From NCBI GenBank assembly GCA_905250125.1, contig CAJNOL010000477.1, positions 47,564 to 111,563 of the forward strand: DNA of 64,000 nucleotides, written 5' to 3'. The DNA comes from Rotaria sordida (taxonomy: Eukaryota; Rotifera; Eurotatoria; Philodinida; Philodinidae). A program made the position numbers and the translations under genes. Below, in pieces: positions 11,002 to 22,800 of this stretch. The notes beneath the pieces are model-generated. The model worked only from the letters and a program-made list of their open reading frames with translations, had not been told where the DNA came from and searched no databases. Every line of letters begins with the position of its first letter. Position 1 is the stretch's first letter.

Positions 11002-12304
11002 ATGGAATCTTCAAACTCGAAACTAGGAAATCTTATTGTACAACTTCACAATCGAACCAATGAAGCAAAAGAAGCTTTTGATCAGGCTCTTACTGAACTT
11101 GAAAGGCAAAGAGCTGACAATGAGAAACAATACCAGGAAAAATTGAAACAATTAGCGGAAGAACGCCGAAAATGGGACGCAGAAAAGGCGACAGTAGAAA
11201 GATTAGTAGCTTCAGCAAGTCCTATTGTTAACTTGAATGTTGGTGGTGAAACTATGAGTACATCAAGAGCTACATTGACTGTTGCCGAAGGATCCTTACT
11301 TGCGACTATGTTCTCAGGTAAATGGGAAGATAAATTGATGAAAGATACAAATGGACGTATATTTCTTGATTATGATCCAGTTGTAAGTAGAAATTTTATA
11401 TATTCATGAATAATTCTGTCAGTTTTGTCATATATTTTTCGATTTGTCTAATGATATTGACAGATTGAGTTTCCGTTATTTATTGTTTTTCTTTCGACTG
11501 AGTCTTCTTTTCATAAAATGAGAATTCTTCGGAATAATATTTGCCTTTTTTTTTCATCTTCTACAGTAAACATGATCGTTTTTAAATTAGACATATTCAC
11601 ATAAATATATACATGTTGATATTTTTTGTTTGTAGTTATTCAAGTTTATTCTAAATCAACTTCGTACTTGGTCCGATCCATCTATAAAACGTGTCTTTCG
11701 TCTACCTGTTGGATCTGAACAATCGTTTTTAGAATTTGTTCGTCTATTGAAATTTAATGAACAATATATTGATAGTGAACGAAATACTTTGACTAGTGCT
11801 GTTAAAGTCGTACAATCAGAACAAGGGCAAGAACGTTTTGAAACAGTCAGTAGTTCTACTGTTCAATTGACTGATAATGGTCAAAAATGTCAGAATACTG
11901 TTGGCAATACTTGGCAATATGTACTTGGAACATTGAGTTATTCGACTGGAAGCCATCGAATTCGATTGAAATTAGAGAATGGTACGAGCAACATTTTGAT
12001 GGGTATTTGCAGTAAGAGCAAACCACCTACAGGTCCACTATTTTATGATAAGTCTACAACGCATGGATGGTTCGTGCATGGATATGTAATGAAGAATGGT
12101 CAAGGCTCTCATCCAGGATGGCCTCAAGTTAATGAGAACGATATTTTAGAATTGACAATTAATTGTGATACACAATCGCTAAGTATTCTTAACGAGAGAA
12201 GTCGAGCACAGCACAACATAGAAGTTAATATTGATGAAGCACCTTTTCCTTGGTGCCTCCTTATTATTTTTTATAATCCCGGTAGCCAAGTTTCTCTCGT
12301 ATAA
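11002..12304 (+). CDS. Coiled-coil, BTB(T1)/KCTD-like and SPRY-like protein
   Basis: Two exons, 11002-11382 and 11636-12304 (GTAAGT...TGTAG, phase 0), give 349 residues. The ATG at 11002 is the first in frame. Residues 10-70 form a charged coiled coil. Residues 74-165 are a KCTD-type T1/BTB domain with the signature IVNLNVGGETMSTSRATL, the MFSGKW motif and GRIFLDYDP, interrupted by the intron. The C-terminal half (about 200-349) resembles a B30.2/SPRY-like beta-sandwich (YVLGTLSYSTGSHRIRLKLE, GWFVHGYVMKNG). KCTD proteins usually serve as cullin-3 adaptors that pick substrates for ubiquitination; a SPRY-like tail would be the substrate-binding part. That role is inferred. A retrocopy now occupies its upstream region. 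Confidence 0.85.
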
Positions 12305-14670
12305 ATTGTATTGAAGAATGACATTTGCTAATATTCAATTATGAAATTAGTTCATTTTTATTTAATATGATATCTGAAGCGTTATCGACACGTCGTACTT
12401 CACAAACAAAAACTAGTTATAGTTTTTTTGTTATTTGATGAAATTTAAAATGAAACATCAGAGAAAGCAATGTTACTAGATTACTCAATACAATTCATGC
12501 GCTATTATTGAGAACATGCCCATAGTTACACTCAACTTAGATTAAAATCAAATCAAATCAAAGTGTCTACATGATAATTTTTCACTTGAATAACTATAGT
12601 TTATTTCTACAATGCTTGCAAACATTAACAAAAATGGCAATTCTCCGCGAGGTAGTCTAACATTGTCAATAGTTACTCGATATAGTAACAATTAGTGTAT
12701 ATAGAAAACTGGATTACAATACAACTAAAAAATGATTCAAGAGTTTTAAAAAGCTTTTTGTTTAACATCTATAACTGTTCCGTCACGAAGAAAACACGTT
12801 TATTGATACAGTTTGAAGGCATGGTGAATTCCTCTTTCCAGAAAATTTAAATTTCTATGTATCATTATTCAATGAATGCTATGAAGTACAGAATAATATT
12901 TTAGAAGTCAACGAAAAATTAAAACAACTATCTTATAGCGCCAATCACTAATGTTAATATTCAAGTTACTCGATGAAGCATGTGAGAATAGTTAACAGTA
13001 ATGAGATGAATTTCGCGACTCAATGAAGTCCGATTTCAATAATGTACACTTTATTTCTATATACTATTTATATCGAAAATCAATTTCCCAAGCTTATTTC
13101 TTAAAACACTGAATTAAATTTTTATGAAATTTTTCTCATAATCATTTCATTTGAATTTCTTGGAAAGTCATATATAGTTTACTCCTAAGAATTTGTTTTT
13201 GCAGCTTGATTGTATGGTATAAAGATATATTTCATGAGATATTATCTGACATTTTTGCGTTTGATATATAATGTGATAAGAATTACACATATCATACTTC
13301 AATATTCTTCAACGATATTAATCCAATGTGTTGAATTACAGTCCTAGCTATAACCTTGTTTCGTTAACAGTTTTCTCTTAATGATCGCTAATTTTTAAAA
13401 GTATTTTATTTAATGAAGACATAAAAAATATTAGTTTTCAGGTATGCCATGAAATATAGTGTGGTCTGAAACGTTTGTCTAAGGTTCAAAATACTCATAT
13501 ATAAATTTCGACGAACAAGTTATGTCAACATACTATATAATGATTCAAAATGATCTTTATCACTAGAGTTAATACCAATAAGATATGTGAAATAGTTATT
13601 ATCAAACGTAGTAAATTAAGTTATTTTCAATTCTATGATCTCGATATTTTTCGTAAGCTATAATAATAACATAGGAAGTGTCAGATCATCAATATATAAA
13701 GATCTATTCAGAAATTTATAACTCACGAGGTAATCTCTTCAGATGTCAAATTGACTTTCGACTATCTCTTATCCTGAGATATGAAATTCACTCATGTATA
13801 AAAGCAAATTTTATTCATATATAATAGGATGTAAAAAAATGACTGCCTTTGGTTTTTAGGAAAAATCTTCTCCCAGAAGCGGCGAACTTAACACTTTCAT
13901 ATTTGCAGTATATGCACACAACAGTCTACTACAAAAAAGAAACAGTAAACAATCATTAATTGATTCTGTTTTTTCTTAAAATTATAAGCTCCGAACATTT
14001 CCTTTTCAATTAATTGTTATCAAATAATTTACAACTAACGTTTCTACTCTTAACAATATACTAGGAGGTTTCAGCTACGTTGAGTCATGTAATGTTCGAT
14101 GACTAGTCGATCATTTCGGATACCTATGGCTCCAAAATTTGCTATTAATATATTTTGAACTCGTAACGAATCCTAGTTTTGGATATCAGTTAATAAATTC
14201 CATCCGAAAGTACAGTTGGGCTCTAGTTTATCTGCCCAGGCTGCGCCGCTCACTGCTGGTGTCTTATTGTGTCCTCGTATGTTAATATCAACCACTGGAT
14301 GAAACTGATGTATCACCATTTATCTAAGCACACCCGCAGCCACACTCTTCTCGTAACTCTCTTTCGCTATGATCGATTGTTCCTTCAAAATTGTTTCCTG
14401 TACTGAATGTCGTCCTCGGATGTAATGTTACAATGCATGTTATTACTACTGTTATCCTTTATGATGACGTTCTCATCTGGCATTGTTATATTGTAACAGA
14501 TCCCAACACTCATACCCTCAAGGCTCGGTAAATAAAATCATTTTAGACTCTTCTAACACTCACTAGTACTCGTCAAAAAGAGATTTAACATCTGTGAAGA
14601 GGTTTCTTTTGTCAGCATAATTTAAAGCAATAAGTACTATGTAATATAAATAAAATTCTTTTTTTTGCAA
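12305..14670. other. Intergenic, no gene supported
   Basis: About 2.4 kb. Most is AT-rich. The 14040-14540 part is noticeably richer in GC and pyrimidines on the plus strand and has scattered short open stretches, but I find no continuous frame, splice pattern or recognisable motif. It may be an eroded repeat. Confidence 0.4.
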
Positions 14671-15690
14671 TTACAAAGAACGCATTATAAATAAAAATAA
14701 AAGCGTTGCAATAGAAACCATAGTTGAGAGAGTACTAATATTAGCAGTATTTCCTCCGGCAATTACTACACCATCGTTACCAACAATCGATTTAATCCAA
14801 TCGATATACATAGTAGCTCGAGTATAAACACCAGCATAATTAGCCAATGCACATCCATGACCAAAAGATGTTACACCTGCTAACATCCATTGTTCGTAAA
14901 TATCTGAATAATACATCAATGGACCACCTGAATCACCTTGACATGTATCTATAGACAAGAAGTAGATTTATATGTTTTTGTTGTATAATAACAATCACTT
15001 ACCTTTGCCTCCACCATTGACAGCTGCACAAAATTGTATATCTGTATTTTTAATTGAATTGCTACATTTTGGTTCTTTATTACCAACAGCTGCGAGTGTT
15101 ACTTGTCTGAGATTAGTTGATAAAGAACCACCTGACATTGTATGTCCCCAACCAATAGCTACAAGTTTTGAATTTGATAATGGAAAATTATTTTTTACAG
15201 TGCCACGAAAAGATGGTAGACAAAGTTTAGCAATATTATCATCGTTAAAAGAGATTGGTTTATTTAATTTAAGAATAGCAATATCATTTTCGAATCTTTT
15301 TGAATGCCAGTTTGGATGCAGATAAATCTTTGACACAACTATTCGTTGTCCAATATTATCATACAAATTGTCTATACCAACAACAACTGTTAATTTGTCT
15401 CTTGAAAGATTAATATTATCGACACAATGTGCTGCTGTAAGCACATAATTTGGAGAGAGAATTGAACCACCACAAAAGTGTTGATTGGATGATTTACGTA
15501 ATGAAACAGCCCAACCCCAACTATGACTAGCAGCTATTTCACCACCGACAATTCTGGCATTAATATTAACTGGCTTTTTTGAACAACCACATAGAGCTGT
15601 CTTATTGCATGAATATATAGTTGCTTGTACCAAATATTGATGAAGAAAGAAACATAAGACGAATAATATGAGTTGAGACTGGCAAATCAT
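14671..15690 (-). CDS. Trypsin-like serine protease with C-terminal anchor
   Basis: Two exons, 15690-15003 and 14948-14671, give 321 residues. Residues 1-23 are a signal peptide. An R-IVGG activation site follows at about 46/47. The catalytic triad is complete: His88 in LTAAHC, Asp136 in ENDIAIL and Ser236 in GDSGGP. Asp230, six residues before the serine, is the S1-pocket aspartate that gives trypsin specificity for Lys/Arg; its codon is split by the intron. After the protease domain the chain ends in a Gly/Asn/Ser stretch and a hydrophobic tail (STMVSIATLLFLFIM). That is either a GPI-attachment signal or a membrane helix, so a cell-surface enzyme is likely. Substrate unknown. A ruined paralogue lies about 2.1 kb upstream. 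Confidence 0.93.
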
Positions 15691-16721
15691 AATGTTGTGT
15701 TGTGATGATCTTCTCGTGTAACGTGATGAAGATATTTGTCGTATTTATATACATTTGATGGTTAGAGTTCTTATCGAAATCTTAACATCATGCAAAACAA
15801 CATACATATTATCATACTTCTTTTTTTTGTTTTGATTACTCATGATGTTGAGTGACGTCTGTTCTTATCTTGTAGGTGTTGGAAAGCAAATTTTTCTTCA
15901 TAATATTCATGTGATAAAAAAAGTTCTTATACGGCGAAAGAAAATGAGTTATATCGAAGTGCACAGAATATTTTCTGTAGACGGTTTTATCTTTTTCTTT
16001 TCTTTTTTTCGAATATCATTTTATTTTCGATAGTAATACATACGTAGCAAAAAAAGAGTCTAGTTTTGTTAGTCGAAATTAAACAATTTACTTTGAACAT
16101 TATATTATGATATAACTGTTTCTGTGCAATATTAGACGTCATAATATGTATTGTTGAGAATCCTAAGAGACATATATTTAACAGACCACTGGAATCTCTA
16201 ATAGATCGCCGAAAAAAAAATATCTCGTACCTTCGGAGTGACTATCCAATTCCGATTAGAAAATTTTTATTAAGAACATCAAAGTACAGTTCGACCAATC
16301 CCCGTTCGAAAATCTTAGACCCGATGGTGTCATCAATGACCTTTAATGTGACTTGTTGTAACTAACCGAGTAATTTGCCATGCTTGGTTGTATCTCCCCA
16401 ATTTCTAGCAACAAGTAATGAGTTAATTGTTGGATATGAGGCCTATTTCGACAGAATCAATCATAATAAATAAATCCTTCAAATATAAATATCATCTATA
16501 CGAATCAAAATCTGTGTTTGAAGCATCGTTATATTATTTTCATTATTTGTTGAATATCATACCAAAATGTAATGAAATGTTTGATGCTTACATTCTTGTT
16601 ATTATTCAATGTGATAAAGTATCCATACTGAAGGTAACCTGTAAATCATCTTTTTTCATTGAATCATTTTAGAAACAACTAGCTGGTGTTAGTATTTAAC
16701 ATAGAGAAACAATACTCCCAT
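15691..16721. other. Intergenic, upstream of the protease
   Basis: Holds the protease promoter; I cannot point to a specific site. Two open frames of 63 and 81 codons lie here, but neither shows a domain, signal peptide or splice context. Confidence 0.4.
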
Positions 16722-17110
16722 TAGGGAGCTGCAGATCCTTCCAGACTCAGACCCGATCCGGTCGGATCCGGGTGCATAATTTTATTTTTTTTCAAGTCCG
16801 GATCCAATGTTTTATTTTTTGTCAGGTCCGGTTACACGTTTTTATGGATCCACTGCTCCCCAGCTGAGAAATATAGCAACCACATATAACTGTACATTGA
16901 GATTTTTTTTCAGACAATGGCAAATGAATCGCTAAAATCTTGATTCTTTATTTGTTCATGTACACGAAGTGTGACAGGTATCGATGGAAAAAACCTCTGG
17001 TTTGGGCCCGACCGGGCCCGAGTCCAAATTTTAAACTTTTGTAGTCTCCTAACTTCAACCATATTTATGATGATTGTTTTCACATGAGATAGAAACTGTT
17101 CAACTACAAG
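16722..17110. repeat. Dispersed GGATCC-rich repeat, copy 1
   Basis: Starts TAGGGAGCTGCAGATCC, contains many GGTCCGGATCC-like words (16740-16850) and continues into a segment from about 16870 to 17010 (ATATAACTGTACATTGAG, TTTGTTCATGTACAC). That segment recurs at about 22796-22930 in the same orientation. The two copies are diverged relatives of one repeat family with hAT-like ends. Confidence 0.65.
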
Positions 17111-17816
17111 CATGAAAAATTATTGTTATCACATCATAATTATGTGAATTAATATTGAAATCATATCGAGAACTGTCACATAAAATATCATGTTCGTATG
17201 AAAAAATAATTATTTAGACAATAGATACTATATGCGAAGGAAATATATAAATTTGAAGATTTTATAATTATCAATTTTATGTGTGATAAGTTTTTCGCCG
17301 TGTTCAATACAAGTAAATTCATTATATCAATATATACTTACTCATTTATGATAAACAACATTACCAGAAGAAACAAAATGAATGGCGAAGCATTTTCTTT
17401 TTGTTAGCACTTTTGCTTTTATCATTTTACTCATTTACAAATAAGAAATCGATTGTTCTGATCTTCTGTATTTAACTTCCTTAAGAAAATTAATTACATG
17501 AGTTCTAGATGATATGGTACATAAAATTATTAAAAGATTCTCAATATTCTAAGACTTGTAACGAAAAAATCCTACGGACTTTTACGGTTCATAGAAAATT
17601 TCTTCGAATTATTTCGATCTATACCATACCAACTACTTTGATTGCTTTATCTATTAATACTTTCTGTATAACTAACCGTAATGACTCACCCTTCATTGTA
17701 TTGACGAACATCACACCGATGATAATGACTTTCTGAAAAAATTTTAAAATGTTTTCAATTAATAACTATTCAGCATACGAAACTACAATTATGTTTTTAA
17801 TTGACAATAAAATCTT

Positions 17817-18162
17817 AGTTACCTTTGGTCACCACTATCAGCAGTTATACAAAATTACAAAGTGATAGTATTAATTGAACTGTGATATTTTGTCTCTTCG
17901 TTTCCGATAACTTTCAATGTTACTTGTCTAAGAACACTAGATTCATTACCATCTGATACCGCATGTCTGCAATCGATGGCTACAAGTGATGATTCGATAG
18001 GATTTTTTAATTTAAGAATAGCAATATCGTTTTAATTAGTTGTTTATGTCCAATAAGAATCAAGAAAAAAAATAATTTATAGGCGAATACAATAGTTTGT
18101 ATCGAATATTCATCGGATCAAATATATACAAGAAAAAATATACTTGTCAATAAACAAATCAT
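17817..18162 (-). pseudogene. Decayed trypsin-like protease paralogue
   Basis: The minus strand aligns block by block with the intact protease. Shared plus-strand words include CAAAATT, TTACTTGTCTAAGA against TTACTTGTCTGAGA, and GGCTACAAGTGATG against AGCTACAAGTTTTG. A start-codon region (CAAATCATAATGTTTTGTTG, near 18155-18174) matches 15684-15703. The central part with the His and Asp active-site segments is deleted and the frame is broken, so this is a dead tandem-duplicate copy. Confidence 0.75.
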
Positions 18163-18620
18163 AATGTTTTGTTGCTATTCTACTTTCATATGTCGTAATA
18201 ATATTAATATTACGAAAAAAATAATTTCATTTTATTCGTTATCATTGTTTACATCTTTCTCATATCTCTTGGATATCTTTCGTTATCTCGAAAGGAATAT
18301 ATTTACTTTAATAAGATATTCGTGATTAAAAAAGAAAATGTTATTTGACATCAATCTCGCTATTTCATTCATTGAAGTATTTTTCTATCAAATAAAATAT
18401 GTTTCATGAAACTTATTTGATTAATCAACCATTAAACAAAACAAGATATTTTTTCTAAAAATTTTCACGTTGTATTTGTTCTATAATTTTAAACATCTAA
18501 CTTAAATTCTGATAATGATTTTAATAGCCAATGGAATTTTCTATCTAATGAATTTCATAGCCAGATTTCATAAATCACCTATGATGACAAGGTTTCTAAA
18601 AAACCGAACACGACTCCAGC

Positions 18621-18830
18621 TTAAAGAGCACAGAATTCTGTATAAAATACTGAGTCGCTCCATTTTCTACGTCCTTTTTTTAAAAATCTAAAAACATCAC
18701 AAAAAAGTGTAAAATAACGAAATCTATCAAAAAATGCCTTTTTCAGTTTTTGTGGTGCTTTTAAATTTTTAAAGAAAGCTCGTAGAAAATGGGGCGGCCC
18801 AGTATTTCGTTCAGACTTCTGTGCTCTTTA
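18621..18830. mobile_element. 210-bp foldback MITE
   Basis: The left arm begins TAAAGAGCACAGAATTCTG. The reverse complement of the right arm begins TAAAGAGCACAGAAGTCTG, and the similarity continues for about 70 bp (AAATACTG, CCATTTTCTACG, TTTAAAAAT). No open frame. Its right end touches the next element. Confidence 0.75.
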
Positions 18831-19638
18831 CCCTAGGGAATGTACTGAGCTAAGGGTACCCGAAAAAGTACCCTGCTACTAGTATGTCACAGGAACTTTC
18901 GGGTACTGAAGTACCTTAAAGTACTTTTAGGTACCTATAAGGTACTCGACCAAGTACCCTGCTGGAAAGCATCCAGTAAATGGGTACTTGAAGGTACTGA
19001 TCAAGTACCCAACTGGGTACTATTGTTTAGTAATTTTGGGTACCCTGTTGCCAAACTTGCAGTATGTTGATGATCGAAACTAACCTCTGGCTTTTTTTCA
19101 TTTTTGTTTCTCTCAAAGCAATTTATGATATTTTCTCGATTTTATTTTATTTTATTTTTCTAATTCTGAAAAGCCAAGCAGGTCAAATTTCGAGATCTGA
19201 CCGGACGCAAATTGGTCGGATCTCCATCAGACCACTTCAAGGTAGTCCTCTCTCAATCTACGATTGAGATCAGCATGTCCTCGACTAGTAAATAGTCAAG
19301 AAAAATAATCTAGAAAAAATTAGTAATTATGAAAAAATATTTTTTTCTTATGCTTCCTCGAGTTGCTTATATGAAGCCGTATATGCAAAAGAAAACGGTG
19401 AATGAACAGTTGCTACACAGAACGCAACAAATCTAGGGTACCCTGTAGAGCTTTTCCTAGTAAAATTACAGGTGCGGGTACTCATGCAAGTACTTGTTCA
19501 GTAAACATACTGCAATGGGTACCCAATGCAGCACCTACGTCAGTATAATTACTGAAAATTTTCGAAGTACCCATATCGAGTACCCTGCTGAGGCTTTCTC
19601 AGTACATGGGTACCCTGAACTCAGTACTTTCTCTAGGG
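18831..19638. mobile_element. Foldback element rich in GGTACC words
   Basis: 808 bp with matching inverted ends: CCCTAGGGAATGTACTGAG at the left and, read in reverse, CCCTAGAGAAAGTACTGAG at the right, both followed by GGGTACCC at the same spacing. Each outer 200 bp is packed with GGTACC, AAGTACC and GTACTT words in both orientations. The middle has none of these and no convincing gene. TA dinucleotides flank both ends, compatible with a TA target duplication. Confidence 0.75.
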
Positions 19639-19880
19639 TATATAGTTCATAATGATTATCAACGCCATCTGTCATTTATATCTATAAAAAGTTTAACTTA
19701 ATTAAAACAATCTATTCGAAGTTTTTGGTTCTGTTTTATTTTTATTTACAGTTGGAAATTGATCTATAGTGGCAGCTGCCGACAATCTGATTGGATAATC
19801 AGATGCATCTATTACTATGAATCGTACTAAGCGATATTCGACGTCAGTCATCATTTATCTATGTTTATTCTTTAAAAAAA

Positions 19881-22800
19881 ATGGTTTCAACAACATCGTT
19901 TCGTCTCGATCAGCGAGTGTCCGTTCCTGGCAAAGGCTTTGGCACTATCGCATTTATTGGAAGAACAGAATTTGCTGATGGTAATTAAATTTTTTTTTTG
20001 TTCTTTGAATTTCTATTGGAAATTTTTATAGGTGAATGGATTGGCGTTATTCTTGATGAACCAAAAGGAAAAAACAATGGAACTGTACAAAAAAAAGGTA
20101 ATGATAATATTCTATTTGATTTTTATATATGAATATTTTTTTTTAGATGGAACAATAGTACGATATTTTACATGTAATGATAATCATGGTCTATATGTAC
20201 GATCTGGACAAATTGAATCTATAATTAATGATTCAAATCTAACTCGATCATCTTCGAATCATTCAATAAAATCCGAAGGTAGTACTACAGGAAGTATTCC
20301 ACCGCCATCAACTTCAGCAATTCCAAAAACAAGTGCTGTACCAACAAAACAAAAAGGACTTCGAACACCAACACCGGGTACAACCGCTAAACTTCCAGGT
20401 ATAAAATAATTCAAAAAACAAAAAAAAGAAAAGATATTCTTTAAATATAAAAATAATAGAAACAAAAAAAAAGGAAATTTTTATTGTTCTATATTATTAC
20501 ATTAGGATCTGATGGTGATATTGATCAAACAGGTAGTAAAGTCATATGTAGTTTTATTTTTGTTTTTTGTCTGTAACCATATAATGATACAAATGAAAAT
20601 ATTAGAATTTTTCATCTGTATCAATTACTTAGAACTTAATAATGTCATATAATCAATGGTGATGGTTTTTGTTTTCATTATCACATTCAATGCTTAATCT
20701 TTTTTTTTTTCTTAAGGTCTTACTCGAACAGCTCAATCATCCAGTGATATTCCAACAGCAGTAGCAACGGAACGAATATCACCACCGAAAGAAGAGGTTA
20801 AACCACCAGTATCACAATCCAAACCAACAACTTCTATGGTAAAAGAAAATGGAATAGTCTCCATCTTCCACTTTTTATGTTGTATCTGCGAAAATCTTAA
20901 AACTATATGTCAAAATTTTTAGTCCCTTCCATTTCTAAAAACTATCGAGAGCGTTAGTGGGTAGCAGAGATTCGGGTACGCGTACGAAAAGTTGTCCCCA
21001 TACAATACTCTACTATAATTTTCTGGAATTGTTTATAGCAAGGACAGTGACGACTTCCTTCTCTATATATTGAGAAAAGAGTTACGGCATGTTTATAGTC
21101 TGTAAATACTGCATTTCGTACCCTTTGAAATATTGCTTTATCTTCAACATTCAGATCTTTATTTGATTTTTCTTGAAAAAAAAAAATTTTAGCCTCCACC
21201 AACTCCAATTGAATCAACTAATATATCAAGAAAATCGAGTACAACAATATTAGAATCATCTGATTCTCAACAAGTTACTACAAGTCTAAAGAGTAAAATT
21301 AATGATCAAGAAGAACAAATTCAAACATTAATAAAAAAACGTCGTGATGATCTTGAAAAACTTAAAGAATTTGAACGTACAAAGCTTCAACTTGATCAAG
21401 TATATATATATATATATATATATCTTTTAACCAAAAAGATTTTTCTTTCTTTATTTATATTTAGTTACAAACATATAAACGTGAAGCACAAGAACGTATT
21501 AAAGAATTAAATGATAAATTACAACAGCAAGAACATGATTTAAAAGACACACGTGATAAATTTACTGCTTATCGTGATGAAATGGCTGATACTGAAGTAC
21601 GAATTGAATCACTTACACTTGATCTTGAAATGGCTGAAGAAAAAGTATTTATTTTCTATCTCACGTTTGATTTTTTTTTTTTAAATCGTTAATTTTTTCA
21701 GCTAGAAACTCTAACATCAGAAAATACAACATTAAAAGAAAAATTAGAAGAAGTACAATTAGAATTAGATGTTATTAAAGGTGAAATACAATTAAATGGA
21801 CCTAATCAAGTAGCAAATGATATTCAACAAAAAATTGATGATGAACGAACAATTAAAATGGAACAAGCATTAATTAAGTAAAAACTTTTATTTTGTTTTT
21901 TCACTTTTCTCATTTATTCGATCAATTTCATTGTTTAGATTACGTGATTTATCATTAACTAAACAAGCTGAAAATGATACATTAAAAAAACAATGTGAAA
22001 CATTAGAACATAAAGTTAAAACATTAACAAAAGAAAATGAAAATGCTAAAGTTGAAATTACAACAATGCAAGCAACAATTGCTGATTTAACAGAACAGGT
22101 TCTGCAAAAAAAATAAAAATAAAAACTATTCTTTTTATAATAACTACATGTAAAACCTAGGGTGATGAAAAGTTTTTTAATATGGTCAGCAACATAAGGA
22201 TGTATGCATGGTACAAAACTAGTCGCCATCGTAGTTTTCCGAACGAGGGAACCATCTGTCACTTGAGCTCATATTGCGCTTACAAAGACGTCTTGGCAAC
22301 ACTAGCAGAATCCTAAAAGGGTTCGTCCGCATGACCCTTAGAATAACCTGAAAGTTTAAGCTGAAGAGAATGTTTTTTATTGAGATGTTGAGTTTTCAAG
22401 TAAACTCGATTTTTGTATCAGACCTGTGACGAACGACTATTTGAAAGTTCAGCATCTCAACAAAAGAATATTCCTTTCGGCTGAAAACTTTCAGGATATT
22501 TCATTAGTCATTCAACTCAATGCATGAGCAAATTTTCGCGTCGAAATTCTAGTTTTTGATTTTTCGATATATACCAAAAACTCGATCAAAAATTCAATAA
22601 AATGATCAGAACTTGTTCATGGGGACAAATCCTTTTTAGCTTCTACTAATCTCACCAACACATTCATGTAGGCTGGCTCCCACCGGATCCAGAATTTTCG
22701 AATCCAGACTCAACAGACGTCATTATATGTCGAATGTAAGCTCAAACAGCGATATCGATTCGGATGATTCCGTCGTAAGTGTTTACCGGAGACATATAGC

